This document shows, in pieces, positions 38,017-47,003 of a DNA stretch of 61,122 nt. The DNA is from Proteiniclasticum sediminis (GTDB lineage Bacteria; Bacillota; Clostridia; Clostridiales; Clostridiaceae): the NCBI RefSeq assembly GCF_018128025.1, contig NZ_JAGSCS010000016.1:1-61122 (forward strand), given 5' to 3'. Within the stretch, counting starts at the first letter, position 1, and each line of letters starts with the position of its first letter. Below the pieces are notes generated by a model. The model saw nothing but the letters and a program-made list of their open reading frames with translations. It was not told the origin of the DNA and did no database searches. A program made the translations under genes and the position numbers.

Positions 38017-39981
38017 TTACACGATATTTTCATGTTCCCGATAGTCCCGCCAGACATTTTCAAAGAATTCCTCCTCCACCGGCAAAGGCTCCCGCCTGCG
38101 CCAGGTGACCTGAAGTTTTCCCTGTACAGTCTGGATTTCCTGAATCTCCTCATCCCGGGTGCCCGGATCCAGATGGAACCGGAAAAGATTCTCCAGGGCG
38201 TCCAGCGGTTTTTCCCCGTCTTCGGCGAAGTAGAGACTGGATCCCCGGCTTTTTCCGCCCTGGTCGGCATAGTCCGTCATGGCGGTGAGGTAGAAGAGCT
38301 GGGAAAGATACACATCATAGAGCCGATAGAGCTCCGGCAGTTCCTTTTCCGAGGCGATGCTCACCTGGCTTCTGAAATTCTGAAGCGTTTGGGTTAGTTC
38401 CTCCAGGTAGCTTCGGATTTTTTGGCTGTCCCGAATGGGCGCTCCCACGGCGGACATTCTTTCCTGGGCTGCCGTCAGCAGGTCCTTCACATTGGAAACC
38501 TCCCCGGTGCATTCGTCCATCATGTCCATGCGCTGAAGAATCCGGTCGAAGGCGTCGCCCAGGTATTCCTGAACGCTTACTAAAGGGCAGCTTTTCTGGG
38601 CCCGATGGGCGGATATGTATTTTGCCGCCCGAAGGGAGCCCACCTGTCCGGCATTTAAGGCGCTGCCGCCGGGACGGTAGATCCCATGGCTTCCCGCCAC
38701 TTCGCCAGCGGCGAAGAAGCCCTCCAGGTTTGTCTGCCACCACTCATTCATGGCTAGGCCACCATTATTGTGCTGGGCAGACAAGGCAATTTCCAGAGGC
38801 CGGACCTTGAGATCCACCCCCCGGTCCAGGTAGAACTGGTACGCCGGAGGATTCATCTGCAAAAGGCGCTCCAGGGGCGTGCCAAAGGCAGCGCCGGCTT
38901 TTTTCAGGTAATCCCGGGCTTCGGGATGGAGCTTTTCAAAATCCAGCTCCTCGGTAAAAGGGTTTTCGCGGTAGTCCAGGAAAACCCGCCGTCCCTTGAG
39001 CTTAGTCTCCGTGTAGACCAGAAGATCGATGAGGGAGGATCCTCCCTGGGCCTTGCGGATGTCGAAGGGCCACTGGTAGCCTTTCAGGAACACCTGGCTG
39101 AGGGCCTCATATTGGTCCTGAAAATAGTCCAGGAGAAACTCCCGTCCATTTTCCCCCTCCTTGTCGGTGGAGATAAGCCGTGGCAGCACCTGCATGTAGG
39201 TGCCGGAGACATTCCACCGGGGCCGAAGGGAAGCCAGGCCATACTGCCACTCCGTGAGGTTTCGGCCCTTGACCCCGGCCTCCAGGGCGATGCCGGACAT
39301 GCCGTAATGGCCGTGGGGATAGACAGAGTCCTTGTAGATGTTGGCAGGTCCTCCTGTGGCGTAGACGATGCTGTGGCTGAGATAAAGCTTCAGCATCCGC
39401 TGCGGATCGCCTTCGGCGGTGTCCAGAACCAGTACGCCTTTATAAGTATCCTTGTCCGCCAGGATGGCCACCACCAGGTGATGGTCGCGGATCTGAAGGC
39501 CAAGACTCAGCGCCTTTTCCTCCAGACGCTCCGTCATCTTCCGGGAAGTGAGGGGGCCCACGGAGGTTCCCCGCTCCCGGGGATCATGATCGGTCTTGTA
39601 GCCGATGAATCCCCCATAGCGGTTCCGGGGAAAGGGTACGCCCAGCTCCACCAGATTCAGGAAACACTGGACCGAGGAGGCCGCCTCTGCCAAGGCGATG
39701 GGGCCATCCACCGCCATGCCGGCGTAGAGGGTTTTTCCCATTTCCAGCACCGAGTCTGGTTCTTTGCCGGAGAGGGTGAGCTTATAGTAGGTCTGCTTGT
39801 CGGAACCGGTGTTTCGGGAAGTTCCCGCCCGCCGGTTTTCCGTGAGCAGCACCACATCCTTCTCCCCATACTCCAGGAGGCGGTTGGCGGCATTATAGCC
39901 TGCGCAGCCGCTGCCCACCACGAGAGTGCTGTGCCAGTTAACCGGAATTTCCCGGTCCTTGATTCGGATGACCTGTTCCAT
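38017..39981 (-). CDS. fumarate-reductase-like FAD oxidoreductase
   Basis: A 654-residue flavoprotein of the SdhA/FrdA/AprA/urocanate-reductase superfamily. FAD-binding STLVVGSGCAGYNAANRLLEYG at the N-terminus; the FAD/substrate region has RAGTSRNTGSDKQT and the late AQHNNGGLAMNEWWQTNLEGFFAAGEVAG, with HNNGG where fumarate reductases have HxxGG. It has no FeS or cytochrome domain and no signal peptide, so it is a soluble reductase or dehydrogenase of unknown substrate. Sits after an SDR and OYE in the liv operon. Confidence 0.84.
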   Translation of the reverse strand: MEQVIRIKDREIPVNWHSTLVVGSGCAGYNAANRLLEYGEKDVVLLTENRRAGTSRNTGSDKQTYYKLTLSGKEPDSVLEMGKTLYAGMAVDGPIALAEAASSVQCFLNLVELGVPFPRNRYGGFIGYKTDHDPRERGTSVGPLTSRKMTERLEEKALSLGLQIRDHHLVVAILADKDTYKGVLVLDTAEGDPQRMLKLYLSHSIVYATGGPANIYKDSVYPHGHYGMSGIALEAGVKGRNLTEWQYGLASLRPRWNVSGTYMQVLPRLISTDKEGENGREFLLDYFQDQYEALSQVFLKGYQWPFDIRKAQGGSSLIDLLVYTETKLKGRRVFLDYRENPFTEELDFEKLHPEARDYLKKAGAAFGTPLERLLQMNPPAYQFYLDRGVDLKVRPLEIALSAQHNNGGLAMNEWWQTNLEGFFAAGEVAGSHGIYRPGGSALNAGQVGSLRAAKYISAHRAQKSCPLVSVQEYLGDAFDRILQRMDMMDECTGEVSNVKDLLTAAQERMSAVGAPIRDSQKIRSYLEELTQTLQNFRSQVSIASEKELPELYRLYDVYLSQLFYLTAMTDYADQGGKSRGSSLYFAEDGEKPLDALENLFRFHLDPGTRDEEIQEIQTVQGKLQVTWRRREPLPVEEEFFENVWRDYREHENIV

Positions 39982-39992
39982 GGATTTCCTCC

Positions 39993-40760
39993 TTAGAGCC
40001 GCTGTATGGTCATGCCTCCATCCACGTGGATGACTTGACCGGTGGTGTAGCTAAGACTTCCGGAAGCTAGGACGGAAACGGCACGGCCGATGTCCTCCGG
40101 GGTGCCCCAGCGCCGGATGGGCGTAAGCCCAGAGGCGATGAGACGGTCATATTTTTCTGTGACGGTGCTCGTCATGTCGCTCCTGATGATGCCCGGACGG
40201 ATCTCATAGACTAGGACCCCTTCGTCGGCCAGCCGGTCAGCGAAGAGCGTCGTCATCATGGACACACCGGCTTTGGAAATGCAGTACTCGGCTCGATTCA
40301 CCGAAGACACGGTGGCGGAGACGGAGCTCATGTTGATGAGGATACCCCGTCTTCCCTCCCGGGGCTCCTGGGCTACCATGGCCCGGGCCACCCGCTGACT
40401 GAGGAAGAAGGTTCCCTTGGTGTTTACCGCATAAAGGGCGTCAAAGTTCTCCTCCGTGACCTCCAGGATATCGCTGCGCTTCACCGGCGCCATGCCGGCG
40501 TTGTTCACGAGAAGATCAATGCGGCCGTATTTTTCCAGAACCTTATCCACCAGTTTCTCCCGGTCCGCCTCAAGGCTGAGGTTTCCCTCCACATAGAGAA
40601 GCTCTGGCTTCACTTCCTGCAAAAAGGCCTGAAACTCCTGGTAGGTATCCGGGGGACGGGTACCCAGGACAACCAGGGCGTAGCCTTCCTTGGCCAGTTC
40701 TTTCACAATCCCCAGTCCGATGCCCCGGGTTCCCCCGGTGACGATGGCGACTTTCTTCAT
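39993..40760 (-). CDS. short-chain dehydrogenase/reductase
   Basis: A 255-residue SDR (classical). NAD(P)-binding IVTGGTRGIGLGIVKELA, NNAG (LLVNNAGMAPVKRS), catalytic Ser in INMSSVSATVSS, YxxxK as YCISKAGVSMM, and the PGI stretch (EIRPGIIRSDMT). The basic Arg after TGGT suggests NADP. FabG-like, but operon context suggests redox of an imported compound rather than fatty-acid synthesis. Overlaps the OYE gene at its start. Confidence 0.92.
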   Translation of the reverse strand: MKKVAIVTGGTRGIGLGIVKELAKEGYALVVLGTRPPDTYQEFQAFLQEVKPELLYVEGNLSLEADREKLVDKVLEKYGRIDLLVNNAGMAPVKRSDILEVTEENFDALYAVNTKGTFFLSQRVARAMVAQEPREGRRGILINMSSVSATVSSVNRAEYCISKAGVSMMTTLFADRLADEGVLVYEIRPGIIRSDMTSTVTEKYDRLIASGLTPIRRWGTPEDIGRAVSVLASGSLSYTTGQVIHVDGGMTIQRL

Positions 40761-42133
40761 GCTCTTCCCTCCTTAGCTGCGGCGCGGGCTTTGGCACGCT
40801 CCCGGGCCTCGGTGTATTTGGGCACATAAATAGCGGAGTCCTTGATGACGCAGCCAGTCTGGCCGTAATCCCGCATGATTTGGGTGCACTTGCTGCAGGC
40901 GATGCAGCAGGCCTTGGGATCCATGGCACCCTTCAGGAGAATATCCCGGGGGGCGTCCGGATAGGCAAAGGAGCTTCTGCCCATGCCCACCATATGGATG
41001 CGGCCTTCCTTCAGGTTGTAGGCCCCTGCATAGGGAGCGTACTGACGCAGCCAGGAATAGCCGTTGCCGATGACCACAGCCTTCTTCACCCGGTGATGAA
41101 TCTTCTCCGAGAAGCGGAAGAGGCGGTCTATGCTGACCAAGGGGTGCTCATCGGGCACAGATCCACCCAGTGTAGGCATGTCGAAGGGACGGGTTACTTC
41201 CGGATGACTGAAGTAGGGATTGCCTGCAGAGTTGGACAAAAGGTTGACTCCGGCTTCTTCCATGAGCTCCACCAGTTTCAGGGGCTCCGTCTCATCGAAG
41301 ACCCAGGCATCCTTTTTGTCCACGCCGAAACCGTAGGGATAGGGATGGGCATCAAAGACGTTGAAGCGGGAGGCGATGATATAGTCTTCCCCCACAGCTT
41401 TGCGGATCTCCCGGATAGTGTCCAGGAGGAACCGGCTGCGGTTCTCAAAACTGCCGCCATACTTTCCTCCCCGGGTATGGGAAGCCAGAAGCTCCGACAC
41501 CAGGTAGCGGTGGCAGGCCTTGACATCCACACCGTCGAAGCCCACTTCCTTAGCCAGACGGGCAGCTCGGACATAGTAAGTCTTCAGGTTGTCCAGGTAC
41601 TCATCCGTGACCACGGGATAGGTCTCATCGATGCCCACCCGGGGATCCAGGTAAGGATCGTGCTGGGCGATCATGGGCGCCGGTTCCTCCACCGGGCGGG
41701 AGTACCGTCCCGAATGGGTGAGCTGAAGAATGCTCAAGGGGCGGTAGCCGTTTCTTGCCACGGCCTTCTCGTTGAGCTCTGCCAGAAGTGCCCGGAAGGC
41801 TTCCTTGTTGTCCGGTGTGAGCATCATCTGCCCGGGGTTCGCCCTTCCTTCAGGGACCACGGCATTGGCTTCGAACCAGACGAGGCCAGCTCCGCCTACA
41901 TAGAATCGGTGATAGCGGCGTTTTACCAGATCCGAGGGGCTGCCGTCGGGGAGGCTGTCACAGCCTTCCATGGGCAGCACCGCCAGGGCATTGGGGGAAG
42001 CCTTATGGTGAATCTGCACCGGTTTTTTGAAGATGTCCAGGTCCTCGCAAAGGCCCAGTGGAATCTCCAGTTCTTTTATCTTCTCCTTCAGCTCCTCCAG
42101 GGAACGGAAGTTGAATTTCTCAAATGTACTCAT
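40757..42133 (-). CDS. Old Yellow Enzyme family flavin oxidoreductase with Fe-S cysteines
   Basis: A 458-residue TIM-barrel flavin oxidoreductase. FMN/substrate segments: MEGCDSLPDGSPSDLVKRRY, LTHSGRYS, FDGVDVKACHRYLVSELLASHTRGGKYGGSFENRSRFL (typical OYE strip) and VVIGNGYSWLRQY. The end has cysteines CCIACSKC...GC, as in the 4Fe-4S site of 2,4-dienoyl-CoA/BaiCD-like reductases, but the second FAD/NAD domain of those enzymes is absent. It likely reduces an activated C=C bond and takes electrons from a partner. AAGAGGAG precedes the ATG. Confidence 0.9.
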   Translation of the reverse strand: MSTFEKFNFRSLEELKEKIKELEIPLGLCEDLDIFKKPVQIHHKASPNALAVLPMEGCDSLPDGSPSDLVKRRYHRFYVGGAGLVWFEANAVVPEGRANPGQMMLTPDNKEAFRALLAELNEKAVARNGYRPLSILQLTHSGRYSRPVEEPAPMIAQHDPYLDPRVGIDETYPVVTDEYLDNLKTYYVRAARLAKEVGFDGVDVKACHRYLVSELLASHTRGGKYGGSFENRSRFLLDTIREIRKAVGEDYIIASRFNVFDAHPYPYGFGVDKKDAWVFDETEPLKLVELMEEAGVNLLSNSAGNPYFSHPEVTRPFDMPTLGGSVPDEHPLVSIDRLFRFSEKIHHRVKKAVVIGNGYSWLRQYAPYAGAYNLKEGRIHMVGMGRSSFAYPDAPRDILLKGAMDPKACCIACSKCTQIMRDYGQTGCVIKDSAIYVPKYTEARERAKARAAAKEGRA

Positions 42134-42151
42134 TGCTTATGTCTCCTCTTC

Positions 42152-42859
42152 TTACTTCTTTTCACCCAGATAAGCCGATACAATGTCGCTTCTGGACATG
42201 AGTTCTTCCGCCGTTCCCTGCATTCGCACCTGTCCGTTCTCGATGACATAGGCATAGTCGCAGAGGCTTAGGGCCTTGGTGGCATTCTGCTCCACCAGGA
42301 GAATCGTGTAACCCATATCCCGGATCGCCCGGATAAAGTCAAACATCTGGTTGATGATGATGGGGGCGAGGCCTAAGGATGGCTCATCCAGGAGCAAAAG
42401 CTTGGGCTGGGACATGAGTCCCCGGGCCAGGGCCAGCATCTGCTGCTCGCCGCCGGAGAGGGTTCCCGCCTGCTGATGCTTTCGCTCCAGAAGGACCGGG
42501 AAGAGCTTGTACATCTCTTCTTCCGTGCCCTTGGTGCTGGCTTTGGGTTTCGTAATGCCGCCCATGATGAGGTTCTCCTCCACCGTGAGCCCGGCGAAGA
42601 TCTTTCGTCCTTCCGGCACCTGGGTAATTCCCGTGTGCACCACTTTATGGACATCCTTGGGCAGGGTGTTCCCTTCAAAGAGAATCTCCCCCCTGTTCTT
42701 TTTCACCCGTCCGCTGATGGCGTCCAACAGGGTGGATTTTCCCGCCCCATTGGCCCCGATGATGCTGACGATTTTTCCTTTTTCCACATCCAGGCTGAGG
42801 CCGTTCAAGGCCTTGATCTTGCCATAGGAGACATGGAGGTCTCTGATTTCCAAGAGCAT
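42152..42859 (-). CDS. livF: branched-chain-type ABC importer ATPase LivF
   Basis: A 235-residue ATPase. Walker A GANGAGKSTLLDAISG, signature TLSGGEQQMLALARGLM, Walker B LLLLDEPSLGLAP, H-loop LLVEQNATKAL. LivF-type length and the LSGGEQQML form fit the family. GGAGGG lies before the ATG. Fifth gene of the operon. Confidence 0.94.
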   Translation of the reverse strand: MLLEIRDLHVSYGKIKALNGLSLDVEKGKIVSIIGANGAGKSTLLDAISGRVKKNRGEILFEGNTLPKDVHKVVHTGITQVPEGRKIFAGLTVEENLIMGGITKPKASTKGTEEEMYKLFPVLLERKHQQAGTLSGGEQQMLALARGLMSQPKLLLLDEPSLGLAPIIINQMFDFIRAIRDMGYTILLVEQNATKALSLCDYAYVIENGQVRMQGTAEELMSRSDIVSAYLGEKK

Positions 42860-42860
42860 A

Positions 42861-43628
42861 TTAGTATCCCTCCCCGATGTAGGCTTTGGTCACGTCATCG
42901 TTATTCTGGATCTCTTCCGGGGTGCCCTCGGCCAGGAGCTTTCCGAAATTCAGCACATAGATCTTCTCCGAAAGATCCATGATGAGTTCCATTCGGTGAT
43001 CGATGATGACGATGGAGATATCCAGAGTCCGGTGGATCTTCTCGATGAGCTTGATGAGATCCTGCACCTCCACGGTGTTGAGTCCCGCCGCCGGTTCGTC
43101 CAAAAGAAGAACCTTGGGGTAGGTGGCCAGGGCCCGGGCGATTTCCAGCTTACGCTGATGACCGTAGGGCAGGTTGAAAGGATCTTCGTCCTTCACTGCA
43201 CTGAGGCCCACCAGGTCCAGGTAGTACTCGGACAGCTGCTGATTTTCCTTGTCCATGCGCCTTTTCTTGGGGGTGGCCAGAAGACTGTCCAAGAGATTAT
43301 AGCGGATCATGGGGTCGTGGGCGGTCATAACATTCTCCAGCACGGTCAGGCCCTTGAAGAGCCGGATGTTCTGGAAGGTTCGGGCAATGCCTGCCCGGGT
43401 GATGAGGTGCTGGGGACGGTTGGTGATGTTCTCGCCCAGGAAGGTGACACTGCCCTGGTCCACGGGATAGATGCCGGAGATGAGATTGAATACGGTGGTT
43501 TTCCCGGCGCCGTTGGGTCCGATGATGCTGACAATCTGCTGGTGGCCCACTTCGATGGAAATATCCTGGACAGCCTTGACGCCGCCGAAGGATTTGGCAA
43601 TATTTTTGATGACGAGTCTATTGTCCAT
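42861..43628 (-). CDS. livG: branched-chain-type ABC importer ATPase LivG
   Basis: A 255-residue ATPase with Walker A GPNGAGKTTVFNLISG, signature NLPYGHQRKLEIARALA (LivG-typical YGxQR form), Walker B VLLLDEPAAGLN, and IVIIDHRMELIMD. Its ATG lies inside the livM 3' end. Confidence 0.94.
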   Translation of the reverse strand: MDNRLVIKNIAKSFGGVKAVQDISIEVGHQQIVSIIGPNGAGKTTVFNLISGIYPVDQGSVTFLGENITNRPQHLITRAGIARTFQNIRLFKGLTVLENVMTAHDPMIRYNLLDSLLATPKKRRMDKENQQLSEYYLDLVGLSAVKDEDPFNLPYGHQRKLEIARALATYPKVLLLDEPAAGLNTVEVQDLIKLIEKIHRTLDISIVIIDHRMELIMDLSEKIYVLNFGKLLAEGTPEEIQNNDDVTKAYIGEGY

Positions 43629-44514
43629 GGTCGGCCTCCTTAATCAGTTTCGAGCCCTTGCGCACCCGGTACAGTTTTTTCACGTCCCGGGCCATGGTTT
43701 TGAGGTTGAGCTCATAATGGCCAAAGAGCCCCTCCGGACGGAAGTTGATGATGAACAGCACAATGACGGAGTAAATAATGATGCGAAGCTCTGCGGCGGA
43801 GCGGAGCACCTCGGGAAGGATTCCCAGGAAGACCCCCGAGAAAATGGAGCCCGTAAGGCTGTTCATGCCGCCGAAGACCACCATGATGATCCACTCTGCA
43901 GACGTGTTCCACTTAAAGATCGTAGGGTCCACATAGGTGGTGTTGAAGGCATAGAGAACGCCGGCATAGGCGGTGATGGCGCTGGCGAGAACAAAGGCCG
44001 TGATCTTTAGCCGGTTCACGTCAATGCCCATGGCCCGGGCTGCCAGCTCGTCTTCCTTCATGGCCAGACACTGCCGTCCGAAACGGGACTTCTTCAGGTT
44101 CCACACGAGGAAGGCGATAACGACTACCGATACGAGAACCAGAGGCAGCGTGGTTTTGCGGGGAATGCCGCTTAGCCCCATGGCCCCGCCGGTGGCGGTC
44201 ATGTTATTGAGAATGGCGATGATGGCTTCGCCGAAGGCGAAGGTCACCAGGGCCACATAGTCTTTGCGAAGACGGGTGGTGGGGTATCCCACCAGAAATC
44301 CCACTACCGCTCCCACCACGATGGCGATGAGGGCCGCTAAGGGGAAGGGCAGATCATACTGCACCGCCAGGATTCCCGACACATAGGCGCCCACCGCCAT
44401 GAAGGAGGCCTGTCCCAGGGAAAAGAGCCCGGTCATGCCGGTGATGATGTAAATAGAAAGAACTCCAATGAGGGTGATGCTGATGCCGATGACAATGGAT
44501 GTAAAAAATCCCAT
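43618..44514 (-). CDS. livM: branched-chain-type ABC importer permease LivM
   Basis: A 298-residue permease with about 8-10 hydrophobic helices. GQASFMAVGAYVSGILA near the N-terminus and RLRKDYVALVTFAFGEAI are typical of LivM; the coupling region EDELAARAMGIDVNRLKITAFVLASAITAYAGVLYAF follows. Overlaps livG by 11 bases. Confidence 0.93.
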   Translation of the reverse strand: MGFFTSIVIGISITLIGVLSIYIITGMTGLFSLGQASFMAVGAYVSGILAVQYDLPFPLAALIAIVVGAVVGFLVGYPTTRLRKDYVALVTFAFGEAIIAILNNMTATGGAMGLSGIPRKTTLPLVLVSVVVIAFLVWNLKKSRFGRQCLAMKEDELAARAMGIDVNRLKITAFVLASAITAYAGVLYAFNTTYVDPTIFKWNTSAEWIIMVVFGGMNSLTGSIFSGVFLGILPEVLRSAAELRIIIYSVIVLFIINFRPEGLFGHYELNLKTMARDVKKLYRVRKGSKLIKEADHGQ

Positions 44515-44523
44515 ATTCTCCTC

Positions 44524-45402
44524 CTATACCTTTTCTTTCGTAATGGTTCCTGCAATGCCCTGGGGGCGAATCAGCAGGAAGATGATCATGATGAGGAAGG
44601 TGACCACCGGGGAAAAGCTGGACCCGATGAAATCAATGTTGATGAGGATGACTTCCAGCATGCCCAGGATAAAGGCTCCCATGACCGCGCCGGAGATATT
44701 GCCCAGGCCCCCGATGATGGAGGAGATGAACCCCTTGGTGATCATGCCGCCCAGCTGGGGATAGAGGGTGTAGTTGATGCCCAGGAACATGCCGCTGATA
44801 CCGCCCATGAAGCCCGAAACAAAGAATGTGGCCAGCACGATACGAGTGACATTGATTCCCATGAGGCTGGTGGTTCGCGAATCCGTGGACAGGGCCCGGA
44901 TGGCGACGCCGATGCGGGTCTTCTTCAGCACATACTGGAGCAGGGCGAGCACCACAACGGAAATGGCCAACATGAGCAGGTCCGTGGTGACAAACATGAA
45001 GCCCCCCACCTTGAAGGACGTAGTTTTAAAGAAGGTGGGGTAAGAATAATAGGAGGTGGAGAAGAGCACCGTGATGAGGTTCTCCAGCAGGATGGACATG
45101 GTGATGGAGGAGACGAAGTAGAGCATGGGGTTGACGTTGTTCTTTCTCAGCCGGCGAAAGGCGATGAATTCCACCAGCATGGCCAGGCATCCGCCGATGA
45201 GGGCCGTGAGAAGCAGGGTCGTCCAGAAGTTCGTTCCCAGCTTGGAGGCGACGAAGTATCCAATATACGCCGTAGTCACCAGGATTCCGCCGTGGGAGAA
45301 GTTGGAAAACTTCAGGATGTTAAAGATCAGAGCATAACCCACCGCGATGATGGCATAAACTCCACCCAGGGAAAGCCCGTTGATTATCATTTGAACACTC
45401 AT
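44524..45402 (-). CDS. livH: branched-chain-type ABC importer permease LivH
   Basis: A 292-residue permease with about eight helices. GLSLGGVYAIIAVGYALIFNILKFSNFSHGG at the N-terminus and IRALSTDSRTTSLMGINVTRI (coupling helix) are the LivH signature. The ATG at 45402 is eight bases after AAGGAG; the ATG at 45408 has two bases spacing. Confidence 0.93.
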   Translation of the reverse strand: MSVQMIINGLSLGGVYAIIAVGYALIFNILKFSNFSHGGILVTTAYIGYFVASKLGTNFWTTLLLTALIGGCLAMLVEFIAFRRLRKNNVNPMLYFVSSITMSILLENLITVLFSTSYYSYPTFFKTTSFKVGGFMFVTTDLLMLAISVVVLALLQYVLKKTRIGVAIRALSTDSRTTSLMGINVTRIVLATFFVSGFMGGISGMFLGINYTLYPQLGGMITKGFISSIIGGLGNISGAVMGAFILGMLEVILINIDFIGSSFSPVVTFLIMIIFLLIRPQGIAGTITKEKV

Positions 45403-45425
45403 AGTCATTTCTCCTTATAGAATGA

Positions 45426-45451
45426 ATGGTACGATGTCACCACCGTACCAT
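45426..45451 (-). terminator. hairpin between livK and livH
   Basis: ATGGTACG / CGTACCAT 8-bp stem with a 10-base loop in the 60-base gap. No T-run. Likely protects the livK 3' end or partly terminates, making the binding protein more abundant than the membrane parts; a common feature of ABC operons. Confidence 0.65.
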
Positions 45452-45463
45452 CCGACTCATTTG

Positions 45464-46669
45464 TTATTTCAATACTTCGGGGACATAGGGTCCGATTTTT
45501 TCATTGGTGCCCTTGTTGATCTTGTACATGACCATGGAGAGGCCGATGGGCTGATGGCTCTTTGTGGAGAAGCCGATCTTGCCGGGCAGAGCGTCGAAGG
45601 ACTCGATCTTTTCCAGGCCGTTCTTGATGCCTTCACCGGTGATGGCATCGGCATTCTTGATGGCTTCTGCGATGAGACGGATAGCATCATAGCCCAGGTA
45701 TACCTTGACAGAGATATCGTCCACCGTCTTGGCATCTTCGTAAGTGTCAATGTAGAGCTGGTTCAGCTTCTGAAGCTTGGGATCATCAAAGGCTACATTC
45801 AGCGCAAAGTATACGTTGTTGACAATCTCAGGATTGGGCAGGGTGGTGAGGAAAGGTGGTGCAAATTCCAGGCCACCCATGGTGACGATGTCCTGATCCA
45901 TGCCCAGCTGATTCATCTGGGTGCAGTACAGGGTGTTGTCCTTGGGGTAGTTGGGGGCGAAGATGGCCTGAGCTCCGGATTCCTTGATCTTGTTCAGCTG
46001 GACCTTGAAGTCCACGTCGCCAGACTTGAAGACCTGCTCTGTGACGATTTCACCGCCGTTGGCTTCCACATAGGCTTTGAATGCGCCCACCTGGGATACG
46101 CCGAAGGCATTGGTCTTATCGTAGAAGAGGGCTACCTTGGTCAGCTTCAGCTCATCGATGAGGTAGGAAGCCTGGATGATTCCGGACTGCTCATTGGTGG
46201 GCTGTACGAGGAACATATAGTCATTGGGCGTCTTGTCTTCCTTCTGGGTAACACGGCTGTCGATGAAGGCGCCGACCACCGGCACTTTCTTCTCCTTGGC
46301 GGTGTCGATGAGGGCAAGACCGATGTTGCTGATGGGGGGTCCCACCACGGCAACCGCCTTATCCTGGTCCGTGAGACGGGTGTAAGCATTCAGCGCTTCC
46401 TGGGGTTTCCCCTGGGTGTCGTAGCTGATGTACTTGATCTTCTTGCCGTTGATTCCGCCGGCTGCATTGATTTCATCCACAGCCAGTTTGGCCCCCCGGT
46501 CCATGGCTACGCCGGATACGGAGGATCCGCCGCTTAAGTCCTGAATGGCTCCGATGATGATCTCTTCTCCTCCGGTGGTTCCTGGAGTCTGGGGATCAGC
46601 TTTCTTTCCACAGCCGACCATGGATAATACCAGTGTGGCTGACAGAACGGTCATCCAAATTTTTTTCAT
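45464..46669 (-). CDS. livK: branched-chain-type substrate-binding lipoprotein LivK
   Basis: A 401-residue periplasmic-binding-fold lipoprotein. Signal MKKIWMTVLSATLVLSMVGC with lipobox VGC. Mature part is type I binding protein: IIIGAIQDLSGGSSVSGVAMDRGAKLAVDEINAAGGINGKKI, then VAVVGPPISNIGLALIDTAKEKKVPVV. The family takes amino acids, amides, aromatic acids or other organic acids, so the ligand is open. AAAGGGG precedes the ATG. First gene of the nine-gene operon. Confidence 0.93.
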   Translation of the reverse strand: MKKIWMTVLSATLVLSMVGCGKKADPQTPGTTGGEEIIIGAIQDLSGGSSVSGVAMDRGAKLAVDEINAAGGINGKKIKYISYDTQGKPQEALNAYTRLTDQDKAVAVVGPPISNIGLALIDTAKEKKVPVVGAFIDSRVTQKEDKTPNDYMFLVQPTNEQSGIIQASYLIDELKLTKVALFYDKTNAFGVSQVGAFKAYVEANGGEIVTEQVFKSGDVDFKVQLNKIKESGAQAIFAPNYPKDNTLYCTQMNQLGMDQDIVTMGGLEFAPPFLTTLPNPEIVNNVYFALNVAFDDPKLQKLNQLYIDTYEDAKTVDDISVKVYLGYDAIRLIAEAIKNADAITGEGIKNGLEKIESFDALPGKIGFSTKSHQPIGLSMVMYKINKGTNEKIGPYVPEVLK

Positions 46670-47003
46670 TTTACACGCCCCTTTTTTTGTTATCCTTTAC
46701 AACACTTATCCTACCATGCATTCGTTTTCGGTTTAATCTTCTTTCTTGTTATGAATTATGCTTTTTTTGCGCACTCATGATAGAAATCTAACGATATCAT
46801 GGTGTGTTTGTCTGTAACCCGTTGATTTTGAGCTCTTTTCGTGTTATCTTGAAAACGTGCTCAACGCCACCTTCCCGGAGGATTAGCCTAAATCATCCTC
46901 CCTTGGAAGTGCACTCGACTCGTGATTTACATCGTGACATTAGGCTTTTTTTGCTCTGAGTAGGCTTTCACGCACAGCAGAGAGGCAAAACTTAGGAGGA
47001 ACC
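46670..47003 (+). promoter_or_regulatory. divergent liv/araC region with structured araC leader
   Basis: The plus-strand promoter for the AraC gene is likely TTGATT (46822-46827)-16-TTATCT (46844-46849). The leader that follows has a hairpin CTTCC.GGAGGAT / ATCCTCC.GGAAG (about 46871-46908), whose loop AGCCTAA (46885-46891) complements TTAGGCT (46940-46946), which runs into TTTTTTT (46946-46952). CGTGATTTACATCGTGA (46921-46937) contains a CGTGA direct repeat, a form AraC proteins may bind. Confidence 0.6.
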
